Positions 13,201 through 22,865 of a DNA stretch of 64,000 nt are shown here, piece by piece. This stretch comes from Pomphorhynchus laevis (taxonomy: Eukaryota; Acanthocephala; Palaeacanthocephala; Echinorhynchida; Pomphorhynchidae): contig WNNJ02002126.1 in the NCBI GenBank assembly GCA_012934845.2, positions 124,001-188,000 on the forward strand, written 5' to 3'. The position numbers were made by a program, and so were the translations under genes. Below the pieces are notes generated by a model. The model saw only the letters and a list, made by a program, of their open reading frames with translations, was not told the origin of the DNA and made no database searches. Each line of letters begins with the position of its first letter. Within the stretch, counting starts at the first letter, position 1.

Positions 13201-15980
13201 TAGACACTGTAAAAGTTGAACGTGAGCCCCTTGATCCAAACCGTATCGTAAGCTGCAGAAAGGTCGATAAACACTGCACCTGCTTTTTGATTGCGTTCAA
13301 ATGCACACTCAATGTCTTCGGTCAGTGAAATTATTTGGTCAACTGTGGATCTCCCCTTGCGGGAACCGGCTTGCTCATTTGGAAGACAAATGTCTATATA
13401 TGGTGTAATTCTCCTCAATTTAACCCGTTCAAACACCTTGAGGGTTACGCTGAGCAAGCTAATAGGTCTATAACTTCCCGGATTGTTAGCAGGCTTGTTC
13501 GGTTTTTTAATTGCGATAACAGTTGAGACACGCCATTGTTTAGGGATGCGTTGTTGCTTCATGCACGATGACATATAAAGTGCAAGCCATATAAGTGCAG
13601 ATTTCGGTAAGTTTGCCAAAAATTCAGGATGAATTCGATCAGGTCCTGGTGCTCTGTTTAGTTTTAAACTATTCAGAGTTTCTGATATTTCTTCTTGCAA
13701 TATATCACTCGTAATTTCGGGTGAGATCGGGCATGCTTTCCAGAGTGATTTCGTATCGTGTATGACTTTTCGATCAGCACTTTTGGAGGGATTACAAGGT
13801 TTAGAGAGCAAAGCAAGTCGTTGTGCAATCGAGTTTGCAGATATACCAGATGGTTGTTGGTTTTTGCTTGGAATACCAAAGCGGCCGGTTAATCGATTGA
13901 GGGTTGACCATGCTTGTCGACTGGAGTGTTTCATATCAATTCCTTCGACAGTTTGTGTCCACCTTTCTCTCCACAAGTCGTTGATTAGTTTGAAAAGTTC
14001 GTCTACGAGCGCACCTCGTTCGAGATCATTGACTAATTCGACAAAACGGTAATACAGCGCGTATCACTGCTTGTTTAAACATGGAATGTATCTTGTACGG
14101 ACGCCACGAGGAATGGATATACTAGCGGCTGCGTAAATTGTATCACAAAACTGCTGGTAAGATGCAGATAAGTTTTTGCTCGTTGGGTTTGAAAGTTTGT
14201 TAATCTGGTTATGAACGAGTGAGCTGTAACTTGACCAGTTGCCTCTCCGAAAGTTCCAGCGACGCAGTGGAAAAGATGTAAATAGCTATATCGCAGCAGA
14301 GTAGTGTAAGATAATTGGCCGGTGTTGTGAACGTGGAAATGGTCCTAGTACCATGCGTTCGGGAGTCACCCACTGTCTATGATTTGAACTATTGCTAGTG
14401 AAGCACATGTCTGGGTTTGTGTATGTGTTCCAAATTGCAGAATGGAATGATTTCGGCTATTTATTATCGTATATTAGAGTCAGATCCAGTAGAGATGCCC
14501 ACTGCATAACAAGCTCACCGTTACAGTCTTTGGTTGAGTATCCCCAGCTAGTATGATGACTGTTAAAGTCCCCGCAATATATCGAAGGATGGGGGAATAA
14601 GGGAATTTTGTCGAAGAGTGCAGCGGGGGGTTTATAAACACAAATTATAGTTGTGTCGTCTACTCAAACGGCAAGCCAATGTGTTGAGTCTTGATCATTA
14701 GAGATTGCGATAGCGTCAACTTTTATATCTTGGCGAACGAGTACTGCCTCACCATGGAATTTGCTGTGATGGGCTGTAATGAGTCTGTATCCTGGAATGA
14801 TCAAATCCCCATCTCCTCTGCTGTGCGTCTTTTGAAGGGCGATTACCGATATGTTGTGTCGAGGCAGCAGGTGGAGTAATATCTCTTTTTTTGCAGCAGT
14901 CAAACCTTCGATGTTTAACTGTAGGATACGGATGTTAGAAGAGCTTGTTAGCATGTTTAGATTGGGATATCGTAACGGTCGATGTAGGTGATGTCGATGG
15001 GATGTCGCCATGCCAGTAATTAATCGTTGTTGTTGATGATTTGATTGCTACAATACAGTCCAAAATATCGGATTGTAATATAGTCAAAAAAATATTACAA
15101 AATGTAATATATTACAAAATGTACTATATTACAAAATGTAATATAGTCCAAAATGTCGGATTTGTAGAGTGAGTGGATATACAATATAGTACAACCGCAT
15201 CTCGATGTGCTAATTGTTTTTGATATCCGATATCTTATTACACTTTACATATGAATCATCGAATATAGTATATTATTATGTATATATTATATATTACAAT
15301 ATATATTTAATAATATACTTTAAAAAGTATATATATTATATATTTAACAAATGTATATATTATATATAATATATATTCAGTTTAATAAAATTAAATATAT
15401 TTTGAGTCCATATTTAAATTACTAGTTTAAATAGTAATTATTTAAACGAACAGCTGTGAGAGTATATATAATCGATTATATATAATAGCAACATCTACGA
15501 TAATATCAGATAGTTAAGCTTAACTATCTTAACTTACATTTAACTTATGACGATCTTGTACATTTTTATAAGTTTTATACATTTCTTTTGCATTTTATAC
15601 ATATAATGTGAAATTCACGTTTTATTCGCCAAATTTAAAATTTATGTTTGCAAATAGTCAACCCAAACAAAAGTCTATTTTAACAATTTACCTCATCTGA
15701 CTGTGATCTTAAAGCTAATTCTTCAGGCTTAGTAATTGTTTCGGTAATCATTCGTTTAAGTAGTTCTTCTTCAATATTTTCAGATTGTTTTACTAATTCT
15801 AAATATTGTGTAAAGCATAAGCTATCTAGTGTAATAAGGGAAACCTTCAACTCGTTCATCAAGTTCCCGAATTTCGGCAAGTTGTCTGGCAAATAGATTT
15901 TCGAAATCAGCTAGGAAGATTAAGTGTTATAAATGACTAAAAGTATTTGATTATGTACCTTGGCAAGGATACGACATCAT
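7107..15980 (-). CDS. ING-family (inhibitor of growth) PHD-finger protein, 7 exons
   Basis: ING proteins are chromatin readers that bring histone acetyltransferase or deacetylase complexes to H3K4me3 in the nucleus. Seven minus-strand exons join in phase: 15980-15959, 15910-15845, 15825-15692, 11394-11298, 9702-9549, 8770-8692 and 7217-7107. They give about 220 residues, which fits short ING4/5-sized members. The N-terminal ING region contains ENLFARQLAEIRELDERVE, comparable to the family's IENLPFELQR...RELDQRTE. A C4HC3 PHD finger fills residues 166-210 (ligands C167, C169, C180, C185, H191, C194, C207, C210). The residues that read methyl-lysine in ING2 are kept as Y166, S173, M177 and W189. 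The basic tail seen after the PHD in ING1/2 is absent. One intron appears to be only 19 nt, and the exon 4 donor (GTTCTT) is weak. The first exon is a phase-based choice. Family assignment is firm; the exact paralogue is not resolved. Confidence 0.87.
7710..7747. repeat. GC-rich perfect hairpin in ING intron 6
   Basis: Two 17-base arms (AACCCGGAATACGCCTT and its near-perfect complement, one mismatch) are separated by GTAA. It stands out against very AT-rich surroundings. It may be a fold-back footprint or a templated insertion. Confidence 0.8.
7890..8180 (+). repeat. AT-rich dispersed repeat, copy 2
   Basis: It matches 5690-6020 over most of its length, including AAAAATGAATGTGTATGTTT. It lies within the last ING intron. 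Confidence 0.7.
8692..8770 (-). CDS. ING gene exon 6 (first half of PHD finger)
   Basis: It encodes DTEEDKPYCYCKEPSYGSM and VACDNPN, the first three zinc ligands and the S-Y-G-x-M signature of ING PHD fingers. The donor is GTAAG. Confidence 0.9.
8771..9548. other. ING intron 5 with direct repeat and AT microsatellite
   Basis: A segment of about 56 bp starting AAATAAAATCATTATTGATA occurs at 8789-8845 and again at 9085-9143. Between them, at 8865-8955, is a run of TATTAATATA repeats. No gene seen. Confidence 0.65.
9549..9702 (-). CDS. ING gene exon 5 (linker)
   Basis: It encodes ELRSNDMIRLFENYFQSCER and then a Ser/Thr-rich linker ending APLQRNRR, a possible short basic nuclear signal. The acceptor is TATTTTAG and the donor GTAG; phases fit both neighbours. 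Confidence 0.78.
9823..10076. mobile_element. Fold-back (MITE-like) element in ING intron 4
   Basis: Two arms of about 95 bp are inverted copies of each other. The left arm includes GATGCCTAGCTGGCATCAT and CAGCAATTGTAATTTGCT. The right arm carries the complements near 9975-10015. The centre is about 50 bp with no coding capacity. A piece of it also occurs at 3868-3890. Target-site duplications are not clear. Confidence 0.75.
10077..11297. other. Remainder of ING intron 4
   Basis: AT-rich sequence with no gene seen. Short local repeats of CAGCTAC occur near 10900-10940. Confidence 0.4.
11298..11394 (-). CDS. ING gene exon 4 (coiled-coil)
   Basis: It encodes LKEYQREVEMELEISRNDLE and a short tail. 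It matches in character the helix that ends the ING N-terminal domain. The acceptor is TTATAG. The donor GTTCTT is non-consensus but keeps the phase with exon 5. Confidence 0.7.
11636..11955 (-). mobile_element. RLE-type LINE, RT fragment
   Basis: Minus-strand translation gives LGLAIPNGIKEIIQHARLL, KIDLTNAFNSLSRK and finally a GVQQGDPLGP core (in a shifted frame). These are the RT blocks of the LINE family whose members end in a CCHC motif and a restriction-like endonuclease. The fragment has no 3' part. It lies in ING intron 3, just downstream of the AP-endonuclease LINE on the same strand. Confidence 0.75.
12020..15011 (-). mobile_element. Nearly full-length AP-endonuclease LINE
   Basis: Minus-strand blocks are in order. 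The AP-endonuclease start, SNIRILQLNIEGLTAAKKE, lies near 14900-14950 and is followed by a broken endonuclease to about 14050. The RT runs from 13976 to 12463 with RAPGPDRIHPEFL, SYRPISLLSVTLKVFER, FIDLSAAYDTVW, LPQGSVLSPLLFNLY, YANDMA (in place of YADDMA) and YLGVTLDRTLSY. The C-terminal domain near 12060-12300 contains LNRLRSGYGRYRG and a C-x-C-G-x7-H-x4-C motif. A few frameshifts split it. The catalytic change YADD to YAND and the shifts mean it is not active. It sits inside ING intron 3 in the sense direction of the host gene. Confidence 0.88.
15070..15165. repeat. Tandem TGTAATATATTACAAAA repeats
   Basis: Four or five degenerate units of about 19 bp based on AAAATGTAATATATTAC. Each unit is itself close to palindromic. 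Confidence 0.75.
15692..15825 (-). CDS. ING gene exon 3
   Basis: It encodes a charged helical segment containing QYLELVKQSENIEEELLKR and ends with SQSDE before a GTAAAT donor. Phase 0 joins exon 4 across a 4.3-kb intron filled with LINEs. Confidence 0.75.
15845..15910 (-). CDS. ING gene exon 2 (N-terminal ING helix)
   Basis: It encodes DFENLFARQLAEIRELDERVE, the most ING-like part outside the PHD finger. It is followed by a candidate 19-nt intron, GTTTCCCTTATTACACTAG, whose removal restores the frame to exon 3. Confidence 0.75.
15959..15980 (-). CDS. ING gene exon 1 (predicted start)
   Basis: The exon starts ATGATG and encodes MMSYPCQ plus one base, then GTACAT. The following intron is 48 nt and ends TTCCTAG. 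The phase fits exon 2 exactly. A start further upstream cannot be excluded. Confidence 0.55.
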
Positions 15981-16018
15981 TTAAATATATTTTTCTCTAA
16001 AATCATAACACTTAGTTT

Positions 16019-16690
16019 AGATCAGATAACTGAGTCAACGTATCGTATGCGATATATAAATAAAGATAAATAATAAATAATTATATAAGATTTTGTTAGT
16101 TATTTTTAGCCAGACGCGGAAGAACGACGAAAAACACTGCTAGATGCCGTTTCGTCATCACTATGACTCATCAGTACCAGTTCCCTCCAAATGCTGGATG
16201 CAGAAGAAGACTAGCAGACGGCTCTATCACATGATTCGTTGATAGAGCTGTCTGCTAGTCCTCCTCTGCATTCATCAGTGGGAGGGAACTGGCACTGACG
16301 AGTCATAGTGATGACGAAACGGCATTTAAGATTGTTTTTCGTCGTTCTTCCGCGTCTGGCTAAAAATAACTAACAAAATTCACGTGGAATGATATCATTC
16401 AAAAATTTATATATAAGAGCTTATACAATTTATATTTATATCAAGTTAAAATTTAAAATTGAAGTTTAAAACAAAAGTCAATTTTTATGAATTGACTAGT
16501 CAATAACATTTTATGTATCAAAATGATTATTAGAGGTCATCAGGATGAACTGCTATGCTATCAAGTTTCGACCCCTATTCCTCAACCCAGCATATCACCA
16601 AATACATGTTAAGGACGTATTTCCTCTGATGATATTTGATTATTTAGTGTACCTTATTCTAATACAAAGTATATTGTTTATTATCCATAA
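16019..16690 (-). repeat. PLE tail remnant with structured block, split by a fold-back element
   Basis: The left end ATCAGATAACTGAGTCAACG matches the terminus seen at other copies. The AT-rich tail is interrupted by the fold-back element at 16090-16380 and resumes with TCAATTTTTATGAATTGAC. The structured block spans 16530-16690. The block keeps the CTGCTATG arm, but the partner arm is altered, so this is a decayed copy. Confidence 0.75.
16090..16380. mobile_element. Fold-back (MITE-like) element with 130-bp arms
   Basis: The termini are ATTTTGTTAGTTATTTTTAG and its exact complement. Inverted arms of about 130 bp include CCAGACGCGGAAGAACGACG and GTCATCACTATGACTC. The centre is short. The GC content is far higher than the surroundings. 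It is inserted in a PLE tail, so it is younger than that tail. No transposase is encoded. Confidence 0.85.
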
Positions 16691-16929
16691 AAAATGTCGC
16701 TTACTAGTTTTAATAAATTTTTAATAATATTGTGTTGTTTTGTATATTAAGAAAAAGAAAAATCCACTTACTTGAAAATTAGCAGAAACATAGCCATATC
16801 AAGAATGCATAGTTTTAGTAAACTATGTATTTAGTTAAACGATCGTCCTTAATTTTAATAATTAGAACACTATATTTAAACTATTAATACCATTAATACT
16901 ATTTATATTATTTAATACTATTTATACTA

Positions 16930-19400
16930 TTTCAATCATCGAATCCTCTTCGAATGCGTCAGAGATATTCATTGGTTCTGAACCCATGAGTACCGTTGCA
17001 CGCGCGAGTTCAATCAATGGTATGATTGTCACAAGTGGGAGATTGGGTGCGGCGATGCACAATTTAGAAAGCGAAGTTCCAGCGGGAAAAGTTGCCCCCC
17101 CCCGGTGATATGATAATCGCAAAGTATGTGGGCGAATTACTGTCCGATAAACATATCATGCCGGCAGCACTCGATAGATCAGACACTAATTTGTCGTGTG
17201 ACGTCCCAAACGCAAGCTATCATCCAGTAATCTTTAACGTGATCGGTAGCAAGCTGATCGTTCAAATGGCAAAGCGTGTAACATGTGGTGCGGTCTTTCG
17301 AGATTCTATGGGCAATCCTGGACGCACATGCTCACAAAGTTCGGAAGGGAGTCTGAGGAACTGGCCGAATTACTAGCCATATTCACTAAGGCACTGCCAA
17401 CTGAACAAATCCATGACGACGTTACCAGTGCATAGTCTAGTTGCAGGGTCATAGCGCTGACGAAAAAATCTAACATCAGAGCAATCGGCATCTGCGATGT
17501 CAGCAAAAGGATAATGACGAAAGTCATTTTGTCGATAGTGTATAATGATATCCAGGAGATGTGCGGACGTATTCAAATGTGTGCAGACAACAAGCAGGAG
17601 TGGAATGCGTGACGCGAGCAGTATGCACCGGACTCTCAAACAATCCCAAGACAGTCATTCTGTCGATTGGTGCTGACAATGCTTTCAACAAAATAAAAAG
17701 AAGAGCAGTCATTCACAATATAGATCGCATTTGCCCTGCATTATCAAACGTCATCCACAACGTTTACAACAATCCCTCCAATCTGACAACTGGTTACGAG
17801 CTGATTCAATCTCAGGAGGGTTTTTTCACAATTGGATGTCTTGTTTAAGTCGGCGTTCGCGATTGCGATACTGCCACTCATACACCACATGATTACAAGG
17901 TTTCCTGACTTCCAACAGTTCTAGTATGATAATGGGAATATGATCGGCTTACTAAGGTGCATCAAAGACGTCTACGCTTTTTTGTAACATAGGGCCAGTT
18001 TTCAGATTTCATGTGAATCCCAAGAAATTTACATTATACAATACTGCAACCAATACGGCACACATCCACAACTTTTCTTGTGAAACTGCGGTAGAAATCA
18101 GAAACGATAGAACGATCATCCTTGGTGCTCCAGTTGGAGATCGTCCCTAACGTCTAACCTTAATCGAGGCGAATGTATCGAAATTCGGCACCTTCGTCGA
18201 GCTACTAGCTGAAGTTGGAGTGCTGGACACACAGATCGCATATATTAGTTACACAAAATCACTGCAACATAAGTGGGCTACTACGCAACGGACGACTCAG
18301 TGCTCGACTGACTGCTTCAGCCATCTTCATAGTAAAATACACAAAGCGTTCGAATATCTTCTTCGATTAGATGACTCTCGTGGATCGTCGTGACCCATCC
18401 TCTCATTACCTCTGCATTGCTGCGGTCTTGGGATAGTGTATCCATGTCGAGTCGCTGAAGAAGAATAAAAATACTCGCTAATGTTGTGCGAGCCATATTT
18501 GCAAGGGCTGTGAGAGGCTAAATTGAGAGCCGAACAATGCTTACGCTTTACCACATTGCTCAAACAAAAACAGGGTAGCAACAAGGCAATCATGGTTTCA
18601 CATGTTTCAACATACGACCAAAATATTTGTAAAACAATCGACCACTCAACGGTGATGCGATGCTTCTCGTGGCTGTCAGCGCTTCCCACTAGAAATCGGC
18701 TGACTCGTACCGACAACACAATGCTTCGTGATGCCATCGCCGCGCGCTACAACACGCTATGCAAAGAGGTCCCTCCTTGCTGCTCTTGCTGCTCAACGAC
18801 TTCACTGGCGCATTGCCTATCATGCCCCAATGGGGGGGGTGACCCCTCGATCGGACACGACTCAATACAAGACATAATGGCAAATATACTTACCGTAGTT
18901 TGCGACAATGTATTGGTTGAACCAAAGTTGAATCTGGTCGACACAAACATTCATTTTGAGCATGCAGCCACATCATTTGATCCAGACGCTCGCCTGGACA
19001 TAGCATGTTGTGTATTCTACGATGGCCGCTCAAAGCGAGCTCTATTCAACAACTGCGTTTTTACAGCATTCGCTCCGTCGAACCTCAGCAGATCCACAAC
19101 CTCATACTTCAAATACCACGAGCCGCGGAAGTGCTAAAAATACTAAGGGCGCGTCTCTTGGATAGAGAGAGCAAATTTCTCCCCAATCGTACTCTCCTGC
19201 TTAGGCGGAGAGGGAAAGTCTGCTTTGAGGTTTTCTATCGCCTCGCGGACAAGCTCGCTTCCAAGAAAAGCACGATATATGCTCAAGAGATAACAGGCCT
19301 CCAAGAGACTATCGGGCTCCAACTTGCGCGCTGCATATCGATTTGCATCCGCGGACTGCGCTCAGATAAGAATAAGCCGGCGTTTGATAGCGACAGATAA
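16930..19400 (+). mobile_element. RLE-type LINE (RT, CCHC, restriction-like endonuclease)
   Basis: Plus-strand pieces run from RT to the C-terminus. They are GELLSDKHIMPAALDRSD near 17130-17180, SIGADNAFNKIKRRAVIHNI near 17660-17720 (RT block with NAFN), and SQEGFFTIG near 17815. The segment 18523-19137 carries WLSALPTRNRLT, a C-x2-C...H-x4-C knuckle (CCSCC...HCLSC), and ARLDIACCVFYDGRSKRALF followed by NNCVFTAFAP. The last blocks match the D...(D/N)xxVFxPFAP pattern of the LINE restriction-like endonuclease. The first part of the central RT is too degraded to place. Several frame breaks are present. The segment is clearly more GC-rich than its flanks, which suggests a fairly recent insertion. 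Confidence 0.82.
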
Positions 19401-20320
19401 AGAAAAAGTGACAGCATATTAGATATGTGATATTTTTAAGTTAAATATTTTAAATTTAGTTATTTGACTAAAAATTTCTTTGTAAAAAATAAATATATTA
19501 CAATATATTATTATGAAATATATTATGCATGGTAATATATTATACATAAATATAATTTTAAAAAGACAATTGTTAGTATGAATTTATTCCTTAAATCCGA
19601 AACATGGAAGTACAGCAGTTCTACCTTAATATATTTTATCTAAAGTGATAGCTTACGATCATCATAATATATCCCGTTTATAAAAATATTATAATAAAAC
19701 TATATCATCTATTTGAGAATAACGATTGTCAATGAAGAGTTGCTTTGCATAGTTAGACATTGCGGAAAGCCTATCATGTAGTCAATGTGGGTTTAATTGT
19801 CTTCGTGATTCCATACACGGACAGGGGCAACGAGTTTCTGCTGCTAATGAGTTATATTGATGAAGAACCGGCATACATTAAAATAGTTCTTATCAATAAA
19901 AATAAAAGAAAAAATAGAAAAAGAAAAAAGCAAAGAAACTCTTTTAAACTATTTTGAAACTATTCAAATTTGCGTAAAAAAATAAAAAAATTGAAAAACA
20001 AAAAAGTTAAGGAATCTATTTATTTCCTTAGCGACAAAAGTTTATAACAATCTTAAAATATATGATTGTTACAATAATCTTTTACATTCTTTACAAATGT
20101 AAAGAATTAATGGTAATGGTTGATTAAATAACTGATAAATAGATTTTAGCGGCTACTTTAGTCGCTATAACAAAACATTTATTAAAAATAAAAACGTTTA
20201 TCATCACATAAAAAGTGATAAATCTATAATGTCAAATATAGCCGAAAGCGATTCTTGACCGACTTTGCAATTAAACATAATTCAATGAGTGTTTATTGCT
20301 TTTAAATTATTTTGTAAATT
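19401..20320. other. AT-rich stretch
   Basis: No gene seen. A short lysine-rich open stretch at 19760-19957 starts with a plausible sequence (MRKAYHVVNVGLIVFVIPYT) but becomes low-complexity AAAAA/AAATAG repeats, so I do not call it. Confidence 0.45.
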
Positions 20321-20324
20321 AATC

Positions 20325-20530
20325 AAATGTTTCGACTCAAAAGTCGAAACAGCATAGAGTCAATCCAGTTGGGTAGCAGCCCATATAGTTTCAATCCAGT
20401 TGTGTAGCAGCCCCTACTGATGATACTCAAAATAGTTTCAAATAGAGACTTAGAATAGTTTCAATCTAGTTGTGCAGCAGCCCTCTACTGATAAGACTCA
20501 AAAGTCGAAACAGCATAGAGTTAGTTTATG
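20325..20530 (+). repeat. Short tandem repeat with hammerhead-like core motifs
   Basis: The phrase GACTCAAAAGTCGAAAC followed by AGCATAGAG occurs at 20334 and 20494. Between them CAATCCAGTTGTGTAGCAGC recurs three times with variants, followed by CTACTGATGA or CTACTGATAA. CTGATGA, a GACT/AGTC hairpin and GAAAC are the core words of hammerhead ribozymes, but I could not form a proper stem III with a UH cleavage site. Related words (GTTGGGTAG, CATAGCAG) occur in the PLE structured block. Confidence 0.6.
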
Positions 20531-20819
20531 ATGTTTGAGTCTTTCTCAATTCCTTAAATCAGAGTATAATTTATATATAGAGACTTTTTAATAGCCGAAA
20601 GCGATTTTTGTTAAAAATAATTATGGACTGTTTATTGCTTTTAAATAAGATTTAAATCTTGATTTTTTTTGCATTATTTCGTAAATTAATCAATACGTAA
20701 TTTGTTGTATTTTATAAATTTAAAAAATAAAAAGTGTAAATATTATAAAATTTTCTGTAATTCAGATATTTTAGAAGTTAAGATTTTTACGCCAGACTAA
20801 ATTCTTATCGAAACGACAA

Positions 20820-21035
20820 GAATAATGTGATTGATAATTACGGATTTAGGCTAATGCCGAAGCTTAGACTAATGACAGGTAAATTAATGGTGGTTTTGAT
20901 AACAAATAAACATTTAAAAGTCATAAGGAGGAGCAGCTATGTTATCAAGTTTTGGACTTTATTTCTCTACGCAACATAGCTGTGGTACCAAATACCTGGT
21001 TATGATGTATTTACTCTTATGAAATTTGCTTACTA
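20820..21035 (-). repeat. PLE-type structured block, diverged copy with covariation
   Basis: Positions 20925-21010 align with the structured block. The long-range arm here is CAGCTATGTT pairing perfectly with AACATAGCTG. Other copies have CTGCTATG with CATAGCAG, so both sides changed together. The flanking segment 20795-20910 (starting GCCAGACTAAATTCTTATCG) recurs at 21690-21810. Confidence 0.75.
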
Positions 21036-21139
21036 GCGTAATTAACATAAAAATTTAAATAAATACTTAAATCGTAAGATGTTATATAATTTAGATTTAT
21101 AGAGCCGCATATTATTTATATAATAAGACAAAATAACAG

Positions 21140-21270
21140 TCAATGCATCAGAATAAGAATTATAGGTTATCTGAAGGAACTGCTGTGCTATCAGGTTTTT
21201 GTCCGTGTTCCTCAACTTTGCATAGCATCAGTGACAAATACATGATAACGATGTTTCAATTTTGTTATAA
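21140..21270 (-). repeat. PLE-type structured block, diverged copy
   Basis: AAGGAACTGCTGTGCTATCAGG and the later AAATACATGATAACGATGT match the block. The partner arms are weaker. The TTGTC/GACAA pair may replace the usual six-base stem. Confidence 0.6.
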
Positions 21271-21689
21271 ACTTAGTTAATAACACAATTGTATATTCAT
21301 ACCCTAGTTTCAATTTTGTTATTAACTTAACAAAATCACCAAATCTGCATTTCATAAAGGGCTTGAATCAATAAACATGACATGCATATTGCATTTCATA
21401 AAGGGCTTTGAATTTATTTACGTAATAAAACATAAAATTATATGATATAATTAATTATAATTAATAAATATTATAATATAATTATATTTATATAATATAA
21501 TTTATATTATATAGATTTTAAATTACTCAAAATTACCAAATATATTAAATAATGACCGCATATAAATGGTGATCGTTGTAAATTGTAACTGACTGGATCA
21601 TTTAAGAATTACTTTCAATTAATATTAATTATTGATTAAACTGAATAAATATGTTCCCAGTTAGTTCAAATTTAGATGCTGAGTGCCAG

Positions 21690-21810
21690 CCAGACTAAAT
21701 TCTTATCGAAACGACAAGAATAATGTGATTGATAATTACGGATTTAGACTAATGCCGAAGCTTAGACTAATGACAGGTAAATTAATTGTGGTTTGGATAA
21801 AACAAATAAA
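21690..21810 (+). repeat. Second copy of the GCCAGACTAAATTCTTATCG repeat
   Basis: About 115 bp nearly identical to 20793-20910, including GATTGATAATTACGGATTTA. It is a non-coding direct repeat 890 bp from the first copy. Confidence 0.8.
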
Positions 21811-21854
21811 CATTTAATAGTAAGAATTTTAAAAATTTATTTTTATTATAAAAA

Positions 21855-22126
21855 ATAAATTGGGAATCTTCGAATAAACTGTAAAACTTTTGTTTTGCAC
21901 TTTATGTAAAACTAAGTCTTTATTTTTCAGCATTTGTTCCGCTTCATTACGGAGTCCACCTAGAGCGTAGCCGTCTTTCGCAAAGTTCATTAAGATAGCA
22001 TTTATAATGTTGATGCGATGGTTTTGTTTTACGGCTGGTTTGTCACGAAGTATATCGCCGACCCTTCTCTCAGCACGGGCTTGTGACCGGCCATGGACAT
22101 CTATGACGGACCGGTCATGGCGGTAA
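21855..22126 (-). pseudogene. Possible Smr-domain exon or gene fragment
   Basis: The minus strand is open for about 90 codons without an early ATG. It reads RSVIDVHGRSQARAERRVGD, then INIINAI, then GGLRNEAEQMLKNK and SFTVYSKI. The order resembles an Smr domain (DxHG start, a central strand, LRxxVxxxLK helix, FxV strand), but the usual TGxG loop is not recognisable. The start and neighbouring exons are not found. The block is much more GC-rich than its flanks. It could be a retained exon of an unknown host gene or a fragment carried by a transposon. Confidence 0.35.
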
Positions 22127-22865
22127 GGTTAAAAATGATGATATCATTTAATAAGTAAAATTTATTACTTGCGGCAAAATTTGCCTTTCACATACGAAAC
22201 AATGAATTTCTTTCACATTTTAATTAATTAACAGTTTATTTAAGTTAATTAATAGTTTGGTGATAAATAAAAATTTAATTTAAATTTAAAAATTGTTGTC
22301 TATATTTTGATTTTTCGAATTTCAATTTGAAATAAATATATTTACGTGTGCGATTATATGCATAAATGAGTTTTATGCATTGAGAGAGAACGAGGAAGGA
22401 TATTGTTATTTATATTAATTTAAGGAAAAATGCCATTTATATAACATGATATTTCATACATAAGTAAAGGCGTGACATACACTATGCTGGATAAGTTGAA
22501 ATTGAAATTATGGATCTACGTTTTCACAGCTTTTAGACCTGCTAAATAGTCATTTAAATTTTAAGATCGTCAAGATTTAAGTCAAGTACTCAATTGTAAA
22601 GAAGTTACAGATTAAAATATAGTTTGGTTTTTAAAAACAAACAACATTTTTAGTGAATGTTGTTAACTTATAACTTAACTTATGACTTATGTTAACTTTA
22701 ACAAGATATTATGGGGATTTTCCCCTTGCAGTCGACTTTGCAGTCACCCACACCAACATGTCGCATACTGTCATTCCGCTGCCAACGTTGTTTAAATTGA
22801 TTATAATCTAATAATGCTGAGCATTCGGTATGATGTTCTACAGAAGCATCTAATTTTTAAAAATT

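Noticed and set aside
16540-16600. tRNA-like B box (GGTTTCGACCCC) suggesting a tRNA-derived SINE
   Set aside because: The motif has an extra T compared with a B box, no A box or acceptor stem is present at a suitable distance, and the segment is explained as one strand of the pseudoknot block.
16770-16830. Minus-strand segment with a strong GTAAGT donor as an alternative first ING exon
   Set aside because: Its phase does not match exon 2 in a frame with a start codon, while 15959-15980 fits exactly.
18327-18737. Minus-strand frame of 136 codons
   Set aside because: Antisense to the RLE-type LINE, whose plus-strand reading has recognisable domain order.
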